DNA of 64,000 nucleotides, taken from NCBI RefSeq assembly GCF_001639725.1, contig NZ_LTAW01000002.1:124001-188000 (forward strand), in the 5' to 3' direction. Source of the stretch: Marinomonas atlantica. GTDB taxonomy: Bacteria > Pseudomonadota > Gammaproteobacteria > Pseudomonadales > Marinomonadaceae. Within the stretch, counting starts at the first letter, position 1. Each line of letters opens with the position of its first letter. Made by a program: the position numbers and the translations under genes. The notes under the pieces are model-generated. The model had not been told where the DNA came from. It saw only the letters and a program-made list of their open reading frames with translations, and ran no database searches. Shown here one piece after another: positions 33,294-42,440 of this stretch.

Positions 33294-33328
33294 TAAAAAA
33301 TGCCCCATTGATTTATCTCAGGGGCACT
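33294..33328 (-). terminator. Rho-independent terminator of the glutaredoxin gene
   Basis: On the minus strand TGCCCC pairs with GGGGCA around a 14-base loop, followed by six T residues. It lies about 25 bases past the stop of the glutaredoxin gene at 33354. Confidence 0.8.
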
Positions 33329-33353
33329 TTAAGGAGACGCTCATCTAAAGCAA

Positions 33354-33725
33354 TTAAGCGAAGCGGTTTTCTAAGTAGCGAATGATTTCTTTTGAGTCAT
33401 ACAGCCATTCTGTTTGGCCGTCTTTTTCAATGCGTAGGCAAGGCACTTTTACTTTACCACCGCCTTGTTTTAGCTCTTCTCGGTAAGGCGATCCTTCGGA
33501 GGCACTGCGTTTTTCAACCGGAAGGTTGAGCTTGTATATGGCGCGTCGAGTCTTAGTGCAAAATGGGCAAGCAAAAAATTGGTAAAGGGTAAGATCTTGT
33601 GCTGCTTGATTCACTTCCTGCTGTTGCTCAGGAGTGCGCTTCTTTTTAGACCCACGGGTAATTAAGTCAAGTAAGGCTATGATGCCTCCAAGTAAGTTAC
33701 GGATCAGTTTAATGAACAATTTCAT
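33354..33725 (-). CDS. Glutaredoxin with N-terminal membrane anchor
   Basis: 123-residue thiol-redox protein. The C-terminal part (about 45-123) is a glutaredoxin/GST-N domain with the CPFC active site (Cys53, Cys56), the cis-Pro segment VKVPCLRIE, and the YDSKEIIRYLENRF glutathione-binding end. The N-terminal 25 residues (MKLFIKLIRNLLGGIIALLDLI) form a hydrophobic helix followed by a basic RGSKKKR stretch, so the domain probably sits on the cytoplasmic face of the inner membrane. Substrate unknown. The unit is single, with its own terminator. Confidence 0.88.
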   Translation of the reverse strand: MKLFIKLIRNLLGGIIALLDLITRGSKKKRTPEQQQEVNQAAQDLTLYQFFACPFCTKTRRAIYKLNLPVEKRSASEGSPYREELKQGGGKVKVPCLRIEKDGQTEWLYDSKEIIRYLENRFA

Positions 33726-33953
33726 AGATGGACTCGCTTATTCATATTCTAGGGTGTTTCTCAGATTTTGCGCCATTCTAGCTTGAAAGCAGCTGCTGTT
33801 TAAGTATTAGACACAATGTTTTTTTATCAGCGTCGTATTTTAGTCGATATCATTGCTCTAGCTTGCGTGGCTTAGTCGCTCAAGCGTATTCTTTGCTTTT
33901 ATGTTATCAAAAAGTGCTTTTTGTGCTGCTGGTTGATTTGAATTGGACCCTTT

Positions 33954-34517
33954 ATGAACGTTATTGATTTTCTAAAATTAAACCTGAGAAATAAGATGAA
34001 GGTAGCGCAAGGCAATCATGTATCGATTGATGCTTCTGCAAAAATTCGCGGATGTGAGATTATAGTGAAAGGACGAAACAACCATCTACGAATTGCGAAA
34101 GGGTGTAATCTCCGTGATGTACACTTAGAAATTTTGGGTAACAACTGTTCGATTACTATCGATGAAGGGTGCGTAATTGGTGAGAATTGCTATCTGTCAT
34201 CCCGTGAAGAAGGCACAACGCTAGCGTTAGGTGCTGATTGTATGCTGTCGCGTAATGTAAAGCTGATGACCAGTGATGGCCATGATATTTTGAAAGCTGG
34301 ACAGCGTGTTAATTTTGCTAAAGACATCACTGTAGGGCGTTCTGTTTGGTTAGCAGATAATGTTACGGTACTAAAAGGGGTCGTCATTGGGGAGGGCTCT
34401 ATCGTTGGGATCAATTCCACGTTGACAAAAAGCATTGCCAATAATGAAGTCGCTGCAGGCTCTCCAGCAAAAGTTGTTGCTACAGAAACTTCATGGCATG
34501 AGGCGTTAACGTTCTAG
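33954..34517 (+). CDS. Hexapeptide-repeat acyltransferase
   Basis: Left-handed beta-helix acyltransferase of 187 residues. Hexad repeats run through IRGCEIIVKGRNNHLRIAKG and GCVIGENCYL, and the terminal repeats DITVGRSVWLADNVTVLKG and VVIGEGSIVGINS are clear, followed by VAAGSPAKVV. Proteins with this layout O- or N-acetylate sugars in surface polysaccharides. The conserved His near SDGHDI (residue ~105) is a likely catalytic residue. There is no neighbouring polysaccharide cluster, so the acceptor is unknown. The ATG at 33954 has only a weak GGA upstream. Confidence 0.87.
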   Translation: MNVIDFLKLNLRNKMKVAQGNHVSIDASAKIRGCEIIVKGRNNHLRIAKGCNLRDVHLEILGNNCSITIDEGCVIGENCYLSSREEGTTLALGADCMLSRNVKLMTSDGHDILKAGQRVNFAKDITVGRSVWLADNVTVLKGVVIGEGSIVGINSTLTKSIANNEVAAGSPAKVVATETSWHEALTF

Positions 34518-34553
34518 TCTACATTTTGAAAAGCAGTCTTCAAAGATTCCAAT

Positions 34554-36980
34554 TCAGAAAGTGCTAGATGCTTCATTAAGGTGTATTGGAAAGCGCTTTT
34601 TTTCGACTAAGTATTGTGTTGCCGTGTGTTTCTCTAAGGGTTTGGAGAAATAGAACCCTTGGAATCGATGGCAGCCGATGCTGCTTAGAATGTTTTCTTC
34701 AAAGTTAGTTTCGACGCCTTCTGCTATAACAGACAGCTTCATATGTTTGGCCATGGAGATAATCGTATTGATGATCTCGTAACTGTTAGGATCTTCAGTA
34801 ATATCTCGAATAAAAGACTGATCAATTTTCAACTGATCCAATGGTAAATGCTGCAAATAGCGTAAAGATGAATAGCCAGTACCAAAATCGTCAATTGAGA
34901 AACGAATGCCGCGTTGCTGTAAAGCATTCATCTTGGCAGCCACCGCTTTGATATTTTCAACCAACATACCTTCGGTGATTTCTAAGTCAAGCTGATTGGC
35001 ATCGACACCTGTAGTATCAATTACGCGTTGAATTTGCTCGACAAAGTCTTCGCGTGAAAATTGAAAAGGACTGATATTCACCGCTAGGCTTTTAAAGCTT
35101 GCTGGTAGACCAACGACCTGTTGCCAGGTGTATAATTGGCGACACGCCTCCATTAACACCCATTCACCTAAAGGGTTTATTAAGCCTGTTTCCTCTGCGA
35201 TAGGAATAAATTCAGCCGGTGAAATTTGGCCAAGTTCCGGGCTTAGCCACCTTACAAGGCTTTCAAAGCCAATGAGTTCTCCCTGATCGTTTACTTGAGG
35301 TTGGTAAACTAAATAGAGCTCATTTCTTTCCAGTGCATGGTGTAACGCTTTTTCCATTTTCAAGCGTTCTGTTGCGAACTGTTGCATTTCACTACGGTAG
35401 AAATGGAAACCGCTACGACCATTTTCTTTGGCTTTGTACATGGCAGTGTCAGCCTGCTGTAGAATACGCATGCCATCTGACTGATCCATAGGGAACAGGC
35501 TGATACCGATGCTAGCGGATACATACAATTCTACTTTTTGAATCACAAAGGCAGTGCTCATAGCAGCTAAAAGTTGCTCAGCAAGGTGAGACACGGTCGC
35601 TTGTGCATCCTGCATATCTTGGCAAATATCCGGTAACAGTAAAACAAATTCATCGCCACCTAAGCGAGATGCAGTGTCGCCTTTAGAGATTAAGGTATTG
35701 ATACGCTTTGATACCTCAATCAATAACTGATCACCTGCATGATGACCCATAGAGTCATTAATTGTTTTAAAACGGTCTAAATCAAGAAACAGAACCCCGC
35801 CAATGTGATCATGCTCCTGAGCAACTTCGATCGCATTACTTAAGCGATCATGAAGAAGTCGTCGGTTAGGTAGATTAGTTAAAGCGTCATAGTAGGCGAG
35901 GTATCTAACCTGTTCTTGGTCTTTTATACGCTGCGTGATATCACGAACGGAGACAAGATAACGAGGAGTATTATCTAACGTAATCATACTGGCACATACT
36001 TCAACGGGGACCATGGTGCCATTATGACGTACATAACGGGTTTCAAACGTGGAGACTTTGCCTAGTGTATCTTGGGTCCAATCTATCAACACTTCTCGGT
36101 TGAATTTATGGTCGATGTTTTTTAGGTTCATGGTCTTTATACTAGACTCTCTGTAGCCTAATAAATGTATCGCCGCATCATTGAAATCAAGTATTTGGCC
36201 TGTTTGAGATGTCAGTAACATACATTCTCGTGATTGCTGCATTACAGCGCGGAAATAGGCTTCGCGTTTCTCAAGTTCTACTTCTACAGTTTGACGTTGA
36301 TGCCACAGAGTCGAAAAAGTTCTAGCCAAAACACCGATTTCATCGTCACGATTAATTTCAGTGAAGTGAAGACCTTCATTGTTTAGCTTGCGTTGACCTA
36401 CACTTCCAAGTTGCTGGATAAATCGAGATAAAGGTCTTGAGGTTTGAAAGTAGATTAAGGTAAGAATTGCTGTACTTAAAACGAGTGTTGCTAAAATTGT
36501 CGTCGTGATTAAACGCAGGGTACGACTGATAAAGTTTTCTGTAACCGCTCTATTGTCTATGCTGGCAGTAAGCTCTCCAACTCGAAGATCACCTCTTTTA
36601 AGCTCAAGTGTATAGGTTTGTTTTAAATCATTGGCCAAATAATCAGACAACCAGCTGTATGAATGCGAAGAAATTGGTCGATAATAATAGGCCATTTCAT
36701 TGCTTAAATCGTCTCTTAGCACTATTTCATAAAACACATTAGTCCGCATTAACCCGCTTAAAACTTGTTTAGCTAGGTTAGAATCTAGCGTATAAGCAGA
36801 TTCTATTGCAGCATTTTCTACTGTCTCCAGTGTCCCAACCATTCGACCACTGATGTTTTCTTTCTCTTCACGCCAATCCGTGAAAATTTGAAAAGAACTT
36901 CCTAAAATCCCCATGGCTATTAAGAGGACTAAAGCCCATTTGGCTTGCTTATAGGATAAGCGCTTATGTAGTTCCAGCAT
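34554..36980 (-). CDS. Membrane PAS-GGDEF-EAL protein
   Basis: 808-residue c-di-GMP enzyme. Order: membrane helix (about 15-33), periplasmic sensor to about 155, second helix (about 160-180), HAMP, PAS (about 240-360), GGDEF, EAL. The GGDEF domain keeps the active site LGGDEFVLLLP and YDALTNLPNRRLLHDRL at its start. The EAL domain has ESLVRW in place of EALxRW (an allowed change), VNIS, LEITE, IDDFGTGYSSLRYL, LDQLKIDQSFI and VIAEGVET, so phosphodiesterase activity is likely. It lies 17 bases downstream of the periplasmic binding protein gene on the same strand; the two probably form one sensory unit. Confidence 0.92.
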   Translation of the reverse strand: MLELHKRLSYKQAKWALVLLIAMGILGSSFQIFTDWREEKENISGRMVGTLETVENAAIESAYTLDSNLAKQVLSGLMRTNVFYEIVLRDDLSNEMAYYYRPISSHSYSWLSDYLANDLKQTYTLELKRGDLRVGELTASIDNRAVTENFISRTLRLITTTILATLVLSTAILTLIYFQTSRPLSRFIQQLGSVGQRKLNNEGLHFTEINRDDEIGVLARTFSTLWHQRQTVEVELEKREAYFRAVMQQSRECMLLTSQTGQILDFNDAAIHLLGYRESSIKTMNLKNIDHKFNREVLIDWTQDTLGKVSTFETRYVRHNGTMVPVEVCASMITLDNTPRYLVSVRDITQRIKDQEQVRYLAYYDALTNLPNRRLLHDRLSNAIEVAQEHDHIGGVLFLDLDRFKTINDSMGHHAGDQLLIEVSKRINTLISKGDTASRLGGDEFVLLLPDICQDMQDAQATVSHLAEQLLAAMSTAFVIQKVELYVSASIGISLFPMDQSDGMRILQQADTAMYKAKENGRSGFHFYRSEMQQFATERLKMEKALHHALERNELYLVYQPQVNDQGELIGFESLVRWLSPELGQISPAEFIPIAEETGLINPLGEWVLMEACRQLYTWQQVVGLPASFKSLAVNISPFQFSREDFVEQIQRVIDTTGVDANQLDLEITEGMLVENIKAVAAKMNALQQRGIRFSIDDFGTGYSSLRYLQHLPLDQLKIDQSFIRDITEDPNSYEIINTIISMAKHMKLSVIAEGVETNFEENILSSIGCHRFQGFYFSKPLEKHTATQYLVEKKRFPIHLNEASSTF

Positions 36981-36997
36981 ACTGAGTCTTCATAAAA

Positions 36998-37807
36998 TTA
37001 AGGGACGTCATTAGGGTTGGTAATGCCATATTTTGCGTACAAATCACGTATTTTTCCTGATTCACGAAGCACGCTTAAACCTCGATTTAAAGTACGCCAT
37101 AGGTGTTCTGAGTGCTTGAATTTCTTGCTAAAACAAACCGTGTAATCAGTGTGATCGATGTTATCTATTTTGTAGAAACTGAATTGATCTTTCACATCCA
37201 TCTTATCAAGCACATAAACCAGACTTTCTTTATCTGTCATGAAGATATCTTGATTACGATGTAATAATAGAGCTACTCCTTTATTTATGCCGTTTACGAC
37301 AGAGTAGTTAATATTATTACTCTTTAGAATATGCTCTTGCGCCCACCCAGCCATTACGATGTTTTTATAGGTAGATAGTATGTTCAGTGGATGAGAATCT
37401 TGTTTGCCTAAGAAGTCTTTTTGGGTGGCCAAAACCATTGTAGAGTAGCTGACAGCTTCTGAAAAATAACTGAAAGCGGACCTTTCTGCTATTGGGCGAC
37501 AAGATACCGCGCCTAAAATAAGTCCAGCTTCCAAATCACGCATGATGCGTTTCCAAGGGGCTGTTTTGAAGGCGACCTCAATGTTCTGAGATGCGTAAGC
37601 TGCTCGAATTATTTCAATGTCGGCGCCATACAAACCGTCCTCACCAACATTATCTTCATAAGAGGGGACAATGTCAGCATTGATCGAATAAGGGGGAAAG
37701 TGCATTGAGTAAAGCACCACTTTTTCGGCATGGGCCATACTATTGGTTAACAACAAAAAACCAAGACAAAACAGATAACCATGGCAGCTATTCAAACTAT
37801 CCTCCAT
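36998..37807 (-). CDS. Periplasmic solute-binding protein, family 3-like
   Basis: Secreted protein of 269 residues with a signal peptide ending near residue 27 (TNSMAHA). It has the SBP_bac_3 layout: MHFPPYSIN, then GLYGADIEIIRAAYASQNIEVAFKTAPWKRIMRDLEAG and SYFSEAVSYSTMV, later VCFSKKFKHSEHLWRTLNRGL and LRESGKIRDLYAKYG. It belongs to transporter-like amino-acid binding domains, but no ABC permease is near. Its gene precedes the GGDEF/EAL gene by 17 bases. It is therefore likely a sensor for c-di-GMP signalling rather than a transport subunit. Confidence 0.85.
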   Translation of the reverse strand: MEDSLNSCHGYLFCLGFLLLTNSMAHAEKVVLYSMHFPPYSINADIVPSYEDNVGEDGLYGADIEIIRAAYASQNIEVAFKTAPWKRIMRDLEAGLILGAVSCRPIAERSAFSYFSEAVSYSTMVLATQKDFLGKQDSHPLNILSTYKNIVMAGWAQEHILKSNNINYSVVNGINKGVALLLHRNQDIFMTDKESLVYVLDKMDVKDQFSFYKIDNIDHTDYTVCFSKKFKHSEHLWRTLNRGLSVLRESGKIRDLYAKYGITNPNDVP

Positions 37808-38158
37808 ATTCTTTAGGGTTATAATGCAGTCTAGTACGGTATTGTTCTAGTTTTTTTCCTTTTTTTTGCATGATTATTACACACAAAAACACAATCCCCT
37901 TAATCTGTAAAGCCTCTAGTCGCGTAAAGATAAATTTTTGTTATATTAGTTTATTCTGTTTTTCTTATTTAAAAAATGCTTATAAACCAATAGGCTGAAT
38001 ATAATTCACAGTTCATAAGCGGCTAGAGTTAGGCTGATTTTGTAGGTTTTTTAATTCAATTTCGTTTTTACTTAACTTGAGTAAAGCAAGTTTGTATTTA
38101 ATGGCAGCCGAACTCATGCGAAAAAGAGTCCTACAGAATAGAAAAATATGGGGTTAGC
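37808..38158. other. Divergent intergenic region, 351 bp, AT-rich
   Basis: It separates the minus-strand binding-protein/GGDEF-EAL unit from the plus-strand aminotransferase gene. T-rich and A-rich tracts abound and should hold both promoters. I see no gene, no strong dyad and no terminator. A 13-codon frame from 38116 overlaps the aminotransferase ribosome binding site, but it is too short to defend. Confidence 0.4.
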
Positions 38159-39499
38159 ATGAGTCATTATCGATTTTCGCAGGGAGAAACAGAAGTTGAT
38201 TTGAGTGCGCATTGGATGCCATTTTCAGCCAACCGCCACTTTCATAGTCATCCTCGCATTATTGCATCGGCATCTGGATCTTGGTTCAAAGACCAGCATG
38301 GACGTGATGTCTACGATTCTCTGTCAGGACTTTGGACTTGTGGTGCAGGTCATGCACGTCCAGAAATCCAAAAAGCGGTCGCAGAGCAACTAGGGACTCT
38401 CGATTACTCACCAGCCTTCCAATTTGGGCATGCGTTGTCTTTTCAACTTGCTGAGCGCATCGTTGCGAAAATGCCAAAGGGTCTTGATCACGTGCTTTTT
38501 ACCGGGTCAGGTTCGGAAAGCGCTGATACCTCGTTAAAACTAGCTCGTGCCTATTGGAGAGCGAAAGGCAAGTCCAGCAAAACTAAGCTAATTGGTCGTG
38601 CACGAGGTTATCACGGAGTGAACTTCGGTGGCACCAGCCTAGGTGGTATAAATGGTAACCGTAAAACCTTTGGCCAACTCCTAGATGCAGATCACCTCCC
38701 ACATACTCTGCAGCCAGAGTTAGCTTTTACAAAAGGCATGGCTGAAACCGGCGGTGTAGCATTGGCGAATGAGTTTTTGAAACTGATTGAACTTCACGAT
38801 GCCTCAAATATCGCTGCAGTGATTGTTGAGCCTATGTCAGGTTCTGCTGGTGTTTTGGTGCCGCCAGAAGGGTATTTGCAACGCCTTCGTGAAATCTGTG
38901 ATGCACATGACATCTTACTTATTTTCGATGAAGTCATTACTGCGTTTGGCCGAATGGGTCGCTGGACGGGAGCGGAGTATTTCGGCGTCACGCCGGATAT
39001 TTTAAATACAGCTAAGCAGCTTACCAATGGCGCCATTCCGATGGGGGCCGTAGTGACTTCAGAGGAGATCTATAAAACATTTATGGAGCAACCTCTAGCC
39101 GATCATTCGATCGAATTTACCCATGGTTATACGTATTCCGCTCACCCTGTGGCTTGTGCAGCAGCGTTGGCCTGTTTGGATTTACTTGAGCGCGATCATT
39201 TAATTGAGCAGTCGGCGGAATTAGCCCCTATTTTTGCGAATAAATTGCATGCCCTTAAAGGAACCGATCACGTGATAGATATACGTAATTGTGGTTTAGC
39301 GGGCGCACTTCAAATTCAATCTAAAGAAGGTGATCCAACCATTCGCCCCTTCAAAGCCATGTTGGCACTTTGGGACAAAGGCTATTGTGTTCGAGCAGGA
39401 GGTGATACGTTGCAATTTGGCCCCACTTTTAATGCCGATCCAGAAGACTTAGAGCGTTTGTTTAGTGCCGTCCATGAGACGCTACACGAGTTAGATTAA
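38159..39499 (+). CDS. Omega-aminotransferase, beta-alanine:pyruvate type
   Basis: PLP-dependent class III aminotransferase of 446 residues. The PLP-binding Lys286 lies in NTAKQLTNGAIPMGAV and the Asp of the cofactor pocket in IFDEVITAFGRMGRW (Asp257). The Gly-Ser-Glu motif FTGSGSESADTSLKLAR is at about 114-130. The N-terminus LSAHWMPFSANRHF matches omega-amino-acid:pyruvate transaminases. It should convert beta-alanine and pyruvate to malonic semialdehyde and alanine. The following gene codes for the next step, which supports the role. GGGG precedes the ATG at 38159. Confidence 0.9.
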   Translation: MSHYRFSQGETEVDLSAHWMPFSANRHFHSHPRIIASASGSWFKDQHGRDVYDSLSGLWTCGAGHARPEIQKAVAEQLGTLDYSPAFQFGHALSFQLAERIVAKMPKGLDHVLFTGSGSESADTSLKLARAYWRAKGKSSKTKLIGRARGYHGVNFGGTSLGGINGNRKTFGQLLDADHLPHTLQPELAFTKGMAETGGVALANEFLKLIELHDASNIAAVIVEPMSGSAGVLVPPEGYLQRLREICDAHDILLIFDEVITAFGRMGRWTGAEYFGVTPDILNTAKQLTNGAIPMGAVVTSEEIYKTFMEQPLADHSIEFTHGYTYSAHPVACAAALACLDLLERDHLIEQSAELAPIFANKLHALKGTDHVIDIRNCGLAGALQIQSKEGDPTIRPFKAMLALWDKGYCVRAGGDTLQFGPTFNADPEDLERLFSAVHETLHELD

Positions 39500-39540
39500 G
39501 TCATCACATATTTAAACCGTATCAATAGGTATACAAAGTT

Positions 39541-41037
39541 ATGGAAACAGTAACGCATTTTATCGTAGGTAAAATGATCAGCCACAGCGAACAAGTCATC
39601 GATGTATTTAACCCTGCGACAGGTAAAGTTACGTGCTCTATGGAAATGGGCAATGCTCAGACCGTTGCCGCAGCCATAGCAGCGGCCGAAGAGGTGTTAC
39701 CTGAGTGGAAAGCCACACCGCCGTTAAAGCGTGCACGCATCATGTTTCGTTTCAAAGAACTGCTGGAGCAGAACAAAGAAACGATCGCAAAGCTGATCAG
39801 TGAAGAACACGGTAAAACGCTTCCTGATGCATTAGGTGAATTGCAACGTGGTATTGAGAATGTTGAATACGCTTGTGGTGCACCTGAGTTACTTAAAGGT
39901 GAGTATTCTTCTAATACAGGCCCTGGGATTAATGCGTGGAGTGAGAGTAAACCTGTTGGTATTGTGGCGGGCATAACCCCCTTCAATTTCCCTGCTATGG
40001 TGCCCTTGTGGATGTATCCGTTAGCCATAGTATGTGGCAATTGCTTTATTTTGAAGCCGTCAGAAAAAGATCCAAGTTCGACGCTTTATATTGCGAAACT
40101 TCTCGTGGAAGCGGGGTTGCCAAAAGGCGTATTGAGTGTCATCAACGGCGGCAAAGAAGTTGTCGATGCGTTGATTGAAGCGCCTCAGGTAAAAGCCATG
40201 AGTTTTGTCGGCTCGACGCCAGTAGCGGAGTATATCTATTCCCAAGGTACAGCGAGAGGGAAGAGAGTGCAGGCGCTAGGTGGAGCCAAGAACCATGCGA
40301 TCGTTATGCCTGATGCGGAGCTAGAGGGTGCAGTCAGTGCTTTAATGGGCGCTGCTTTTGGTTCTTGTGGTGAGCGTTGCATGGCGATCTCCGTAGCGGT
40401 GTGCGTTGGCGATGAAACAGCAGAACGTTTAATAGAAAGACTTATCCCGCAAATACAGGCGTTGCGAATTGGCGCATACACTCAAGAAAGCTCAGAAATG
40501 GGGCCGCTGATCTCTAAAGAACATTTTGAAAAAGTGACTCAATATGTCGGTGAAGGTGTTTCCAGTGGTGCTAACTTGTTAGTAGATGGTCGTAGATTGA
40601 ACGTAGAGGGATATGAAGAAGGTTACTTCATTGGTGGTTGTCTGTTTGATCGAGTGACCACAGAGATGAGTATTTACCAAGAAGAAATCTTTGGGCCTGT
40701 GCTTTGCATTGTACGTGTGAACAGCTTAGAAGAGGGCATCGCGTTGATTAATGAACATGAGTACGGCAATGGTACCTGTATCTTTACGCGCGATGGTGAA
40801 GCGGCTGAGATGTTTTGCGATGAAGTTGAAGCTGGCATGGTCGGCGTCAATGTGCCATTACCAGTCCCTGTTGCTTCACACAGTTTTGGTGGCTGGAAGC
40901 GCTCGCTTTTTGGCGACTTACATGCATATGGCCCGGATGGCGTTCGTTTCTACACACGACGCAAAGCAATCAGCCAGCGTTGGCCAAAACGTGCAACTCA
41001 TGGAGCAGCACAATTTGCCTTTCCAAGTCAGCAGTAG
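39541..41037 (+). CDS. mmsA: CoA-acylating (methyl)malonate-semialdehyde dehydrogenase
   Basis: Aldehyde dehydrogenase of 498 residues with the MmsA pattern. The catalytic Cys280 sits in GSCGERCMAIS and the fingerprint GITPFNFPAMVPLWMYPLAI is at about 144-163, with the cofactor Lys172 in LKPSEKDPS. The C-terminal block AGMVGVNVPLPVPVASHSFGGWK is typical. The enzyme turns malonic or methylmalonic semialdehyde into acetyl- or propionyl-CoA with NAD+ and CoA. Next to an omega-aminotransferase it most likely completes beta-alanine degradation. The ATG at 39541 has a modest AGG site. A terminator follows. Confidence 0.93.
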   Translation: METVTHFIVGKMISHSEQVIDVFNPATGKVTCSMEMGNAQTVAAAIAAAEEVLPEWKATPPLKRARIMFRFKELLEQNKETIAKLISEEHGKTLPDALGELQRGIENVEYACGAPELLKGEYSSNTGPGINAWSESKPVGIVAGITPFNFPAMVPLWMYPLAIVCGNCFILKPSEKDPSSTLYIAKLLVEAGLPKGVLSVINGGKEVVDALIEAPQVKAMSFVGSTPVAEYIYSQGTARGKRVQALGGAKNHAIVMPDAELEGAVSALMGAAFGSCGERCMAISVAVCVGDETAERLIERLIPQIQALRIGAYTQESSEMGPLISKEHFEKVTQYVGEGVSSGANLLVDGRRLNVEGYEEGYFIGGCLFDRVTTEMSIYQEEIFGPVLCIVRVNSLEEGIALINEHEYGNGTCIFTRDGEAAEMFCDEVEAGMVGVNVPLPVPVASHSFGGWKRSLFGDLHAYGPDGVRFYTRRKAISQRWPKRATHGAAQFAFPSQQ

Positions 41038-41090
41038 ATCCATTTACACTCTCTAAGCATGTTAAGGTGATTGTCACATTCTCAACCTTG

Positions 41091-41126
41091 AATGGCACTA
41101 TTTCAATAAGAATGGTGCCATTTTTA
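41091..41126 (+). terminator. Rho-independent terminator after mmsA
   Basis: ATGGCAC pairs with GTGCCAT around an AT-rich 15-16-base loop and is followed by five T residues, ending the aminotransferase-mmsA unit. Confidence 0.75.
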
Positions 41127-41278
41127 TTGATAGTGAGTGATTCAGAAGCTATTGCATCGTTTTGTTGTAACTTTAGGTTTAAACCAATTTAACTTGGTGC
41201 CTACTACAGAGTTAAAGGCCATTCGTAGATACTTGCCGACTTTCTTTTGACGCAATCGTTATCAACGGAGTTAGGTAC

Positions 41279-42427
41279 ATGTCTTTGCGAATATTTTCTG
41301 TTTTGTTTTTGGCTACAGTCATAGTCGGTTGCTCCGCAGAAGCGGATTCAACGGTTGCTACAAAAAAACCAGCTCAACCCGTAGATGTAGCGAAGGTGGT
41401 TTACGCCCAATACAGCCCCGAGTACACATTTACTACGCGCTTAGAGTCGCCACAGCAAGTGGACTTGCGCCCACGAGTATCAGGTGTCATTGATGAAGTG
41501 TCTTTTAAAGAGGGCAGTCAAGTTAAACGCGGTGATTTACTATTCAAAATCGACCCTCGCCCATTTTCTGCTGAAGTCGCTCGCTTAACTGCGGAACTAA
41601 ATCGTGCACAAGCGGCGCTCACTCAGGCTCAGTCTGAAGCACAACGGGCTAAAAGTCTGCAAGGACGTAACGCTATGTCAGCAGAGCAAGCAGAGTCCCG
41701 AATGTCCGTTGCTCAGCAGCGTCGTGCTGAACTGGCTTCAGTACAAGCTGCGTTGGAATCCGCTTTGTTAAATCTACAGTTTACCGAGGTTCGAGCGCCG
41801 ATTAATGGACAAGTATCTAATGCATTTATTACCGTTGGTAATACCGTACAAGCGGGGCAAAGTGTCCTAACGAAACTGGTCGCAACGGATTCTCTACATG
41901 CATACTTTGATGTGGATGAGCGTACATGGAATGACTCATTTTTACAGGTTAAAGCAAATAGCCAAACACAGGCCACTTTAGTTTTATCAGGCAAAGCTCA
42001 GAATGAATATCATGGCTTTTTAGACTTCATAGACAATCAAATCAATATTGAGAGTGGTACGTTACGTGTGCGAGCGTCATTTAAGTCAAATGATGAGGTA
42101 CTTCGACCCGGTGCGTTTGCTCGTATCCAGCTACAGGCCGCGGCAAGTCAGCCGTCTATTTTAGTACCTGATCGTGCGGTAGGAACGGACTTAGAAAATC
42201 GCTTTGTCTTAGTGGTTAATCAAGACAATATGTTGGAATACCGCCAGGTTCAGCTCGGGCGTCGTGAGGGTGAACTCCGCGTCATTGAGTCGGGCTTGCA
42301 GCCCAATGAGCGGATTGCGGTAAATGGCCCTGCTCGAGTGGGGCCAGGTATGATAATTGCTCCTAGAAATGTATCAATTAAAACGGCTGAATTGGCCTTA
42401 GCAGACGTTAAACCGTCAGCATCATAA
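41279..42427 (+). CDS. RND efflux periplasmic adaptor (MFP)
   Basis: Membrane-fusion protein of 382 residues that links the inner-membrane RND pump to an outer-membrane channel. The N-terminus carries a lipobox (VIVGC, Cys18). The lipoyl half-motif VDLRPRVSGVIDEVSFKEG is at about 62-80, a coiled-coil hairpin (TAELNRAQAALTQAQSEAQ) follows, and the second half-motif VRAPINGQVSN and beta-barrel follow. It is the first gene of a two-gene unit with the pump, 13 bases upstream. GGAG lies before the ATG at 41279. It resembles MexE-type adaptors. No outer-membrane factor gene is in the unit. Confidence 0.92.
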   Translation: MSLRIFSVLFLATVIVGCSAEADSTVATKKPAQPVDVAKVVYAQYSPEYTFTTRLESPQQVDLRPRVSGVIDEVSFKEGSQVKRGDLLFKIDPRPFSAEVARLTAELNRAQAALTQAQSEAQRAKSLQGRNAMSAEQAESRMSVAQQRRAELASVQAALESALLNLQFTEVRAPINGQVSNAFITVGNTVQAGQSVLTKLVATDSLHAYFDVDERTWNDSFLQVKANSQTQATLVLSGKAQNEYHGFLDFIDNQINIESGTLRVRASFKSNDEVLRPGAFARIQLQAAASQPSILVPDRAVGTDLENRFVLVVNQDNMLEYRQVQLGRREGELRVIESGLQPNERIAVNGPARVGPGMIIAPRNVSIKTAELALADVKPSAS

Positions 42428-42440
42428 GGATTCACTTATA

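Noticed and set aside
38116..38157. 13-codon frame MRKRVLQNRKIWG before the aminotransferase
   Set aside because: It might be a leader peptide overlapping the ribosome binding site, but there is no other support.
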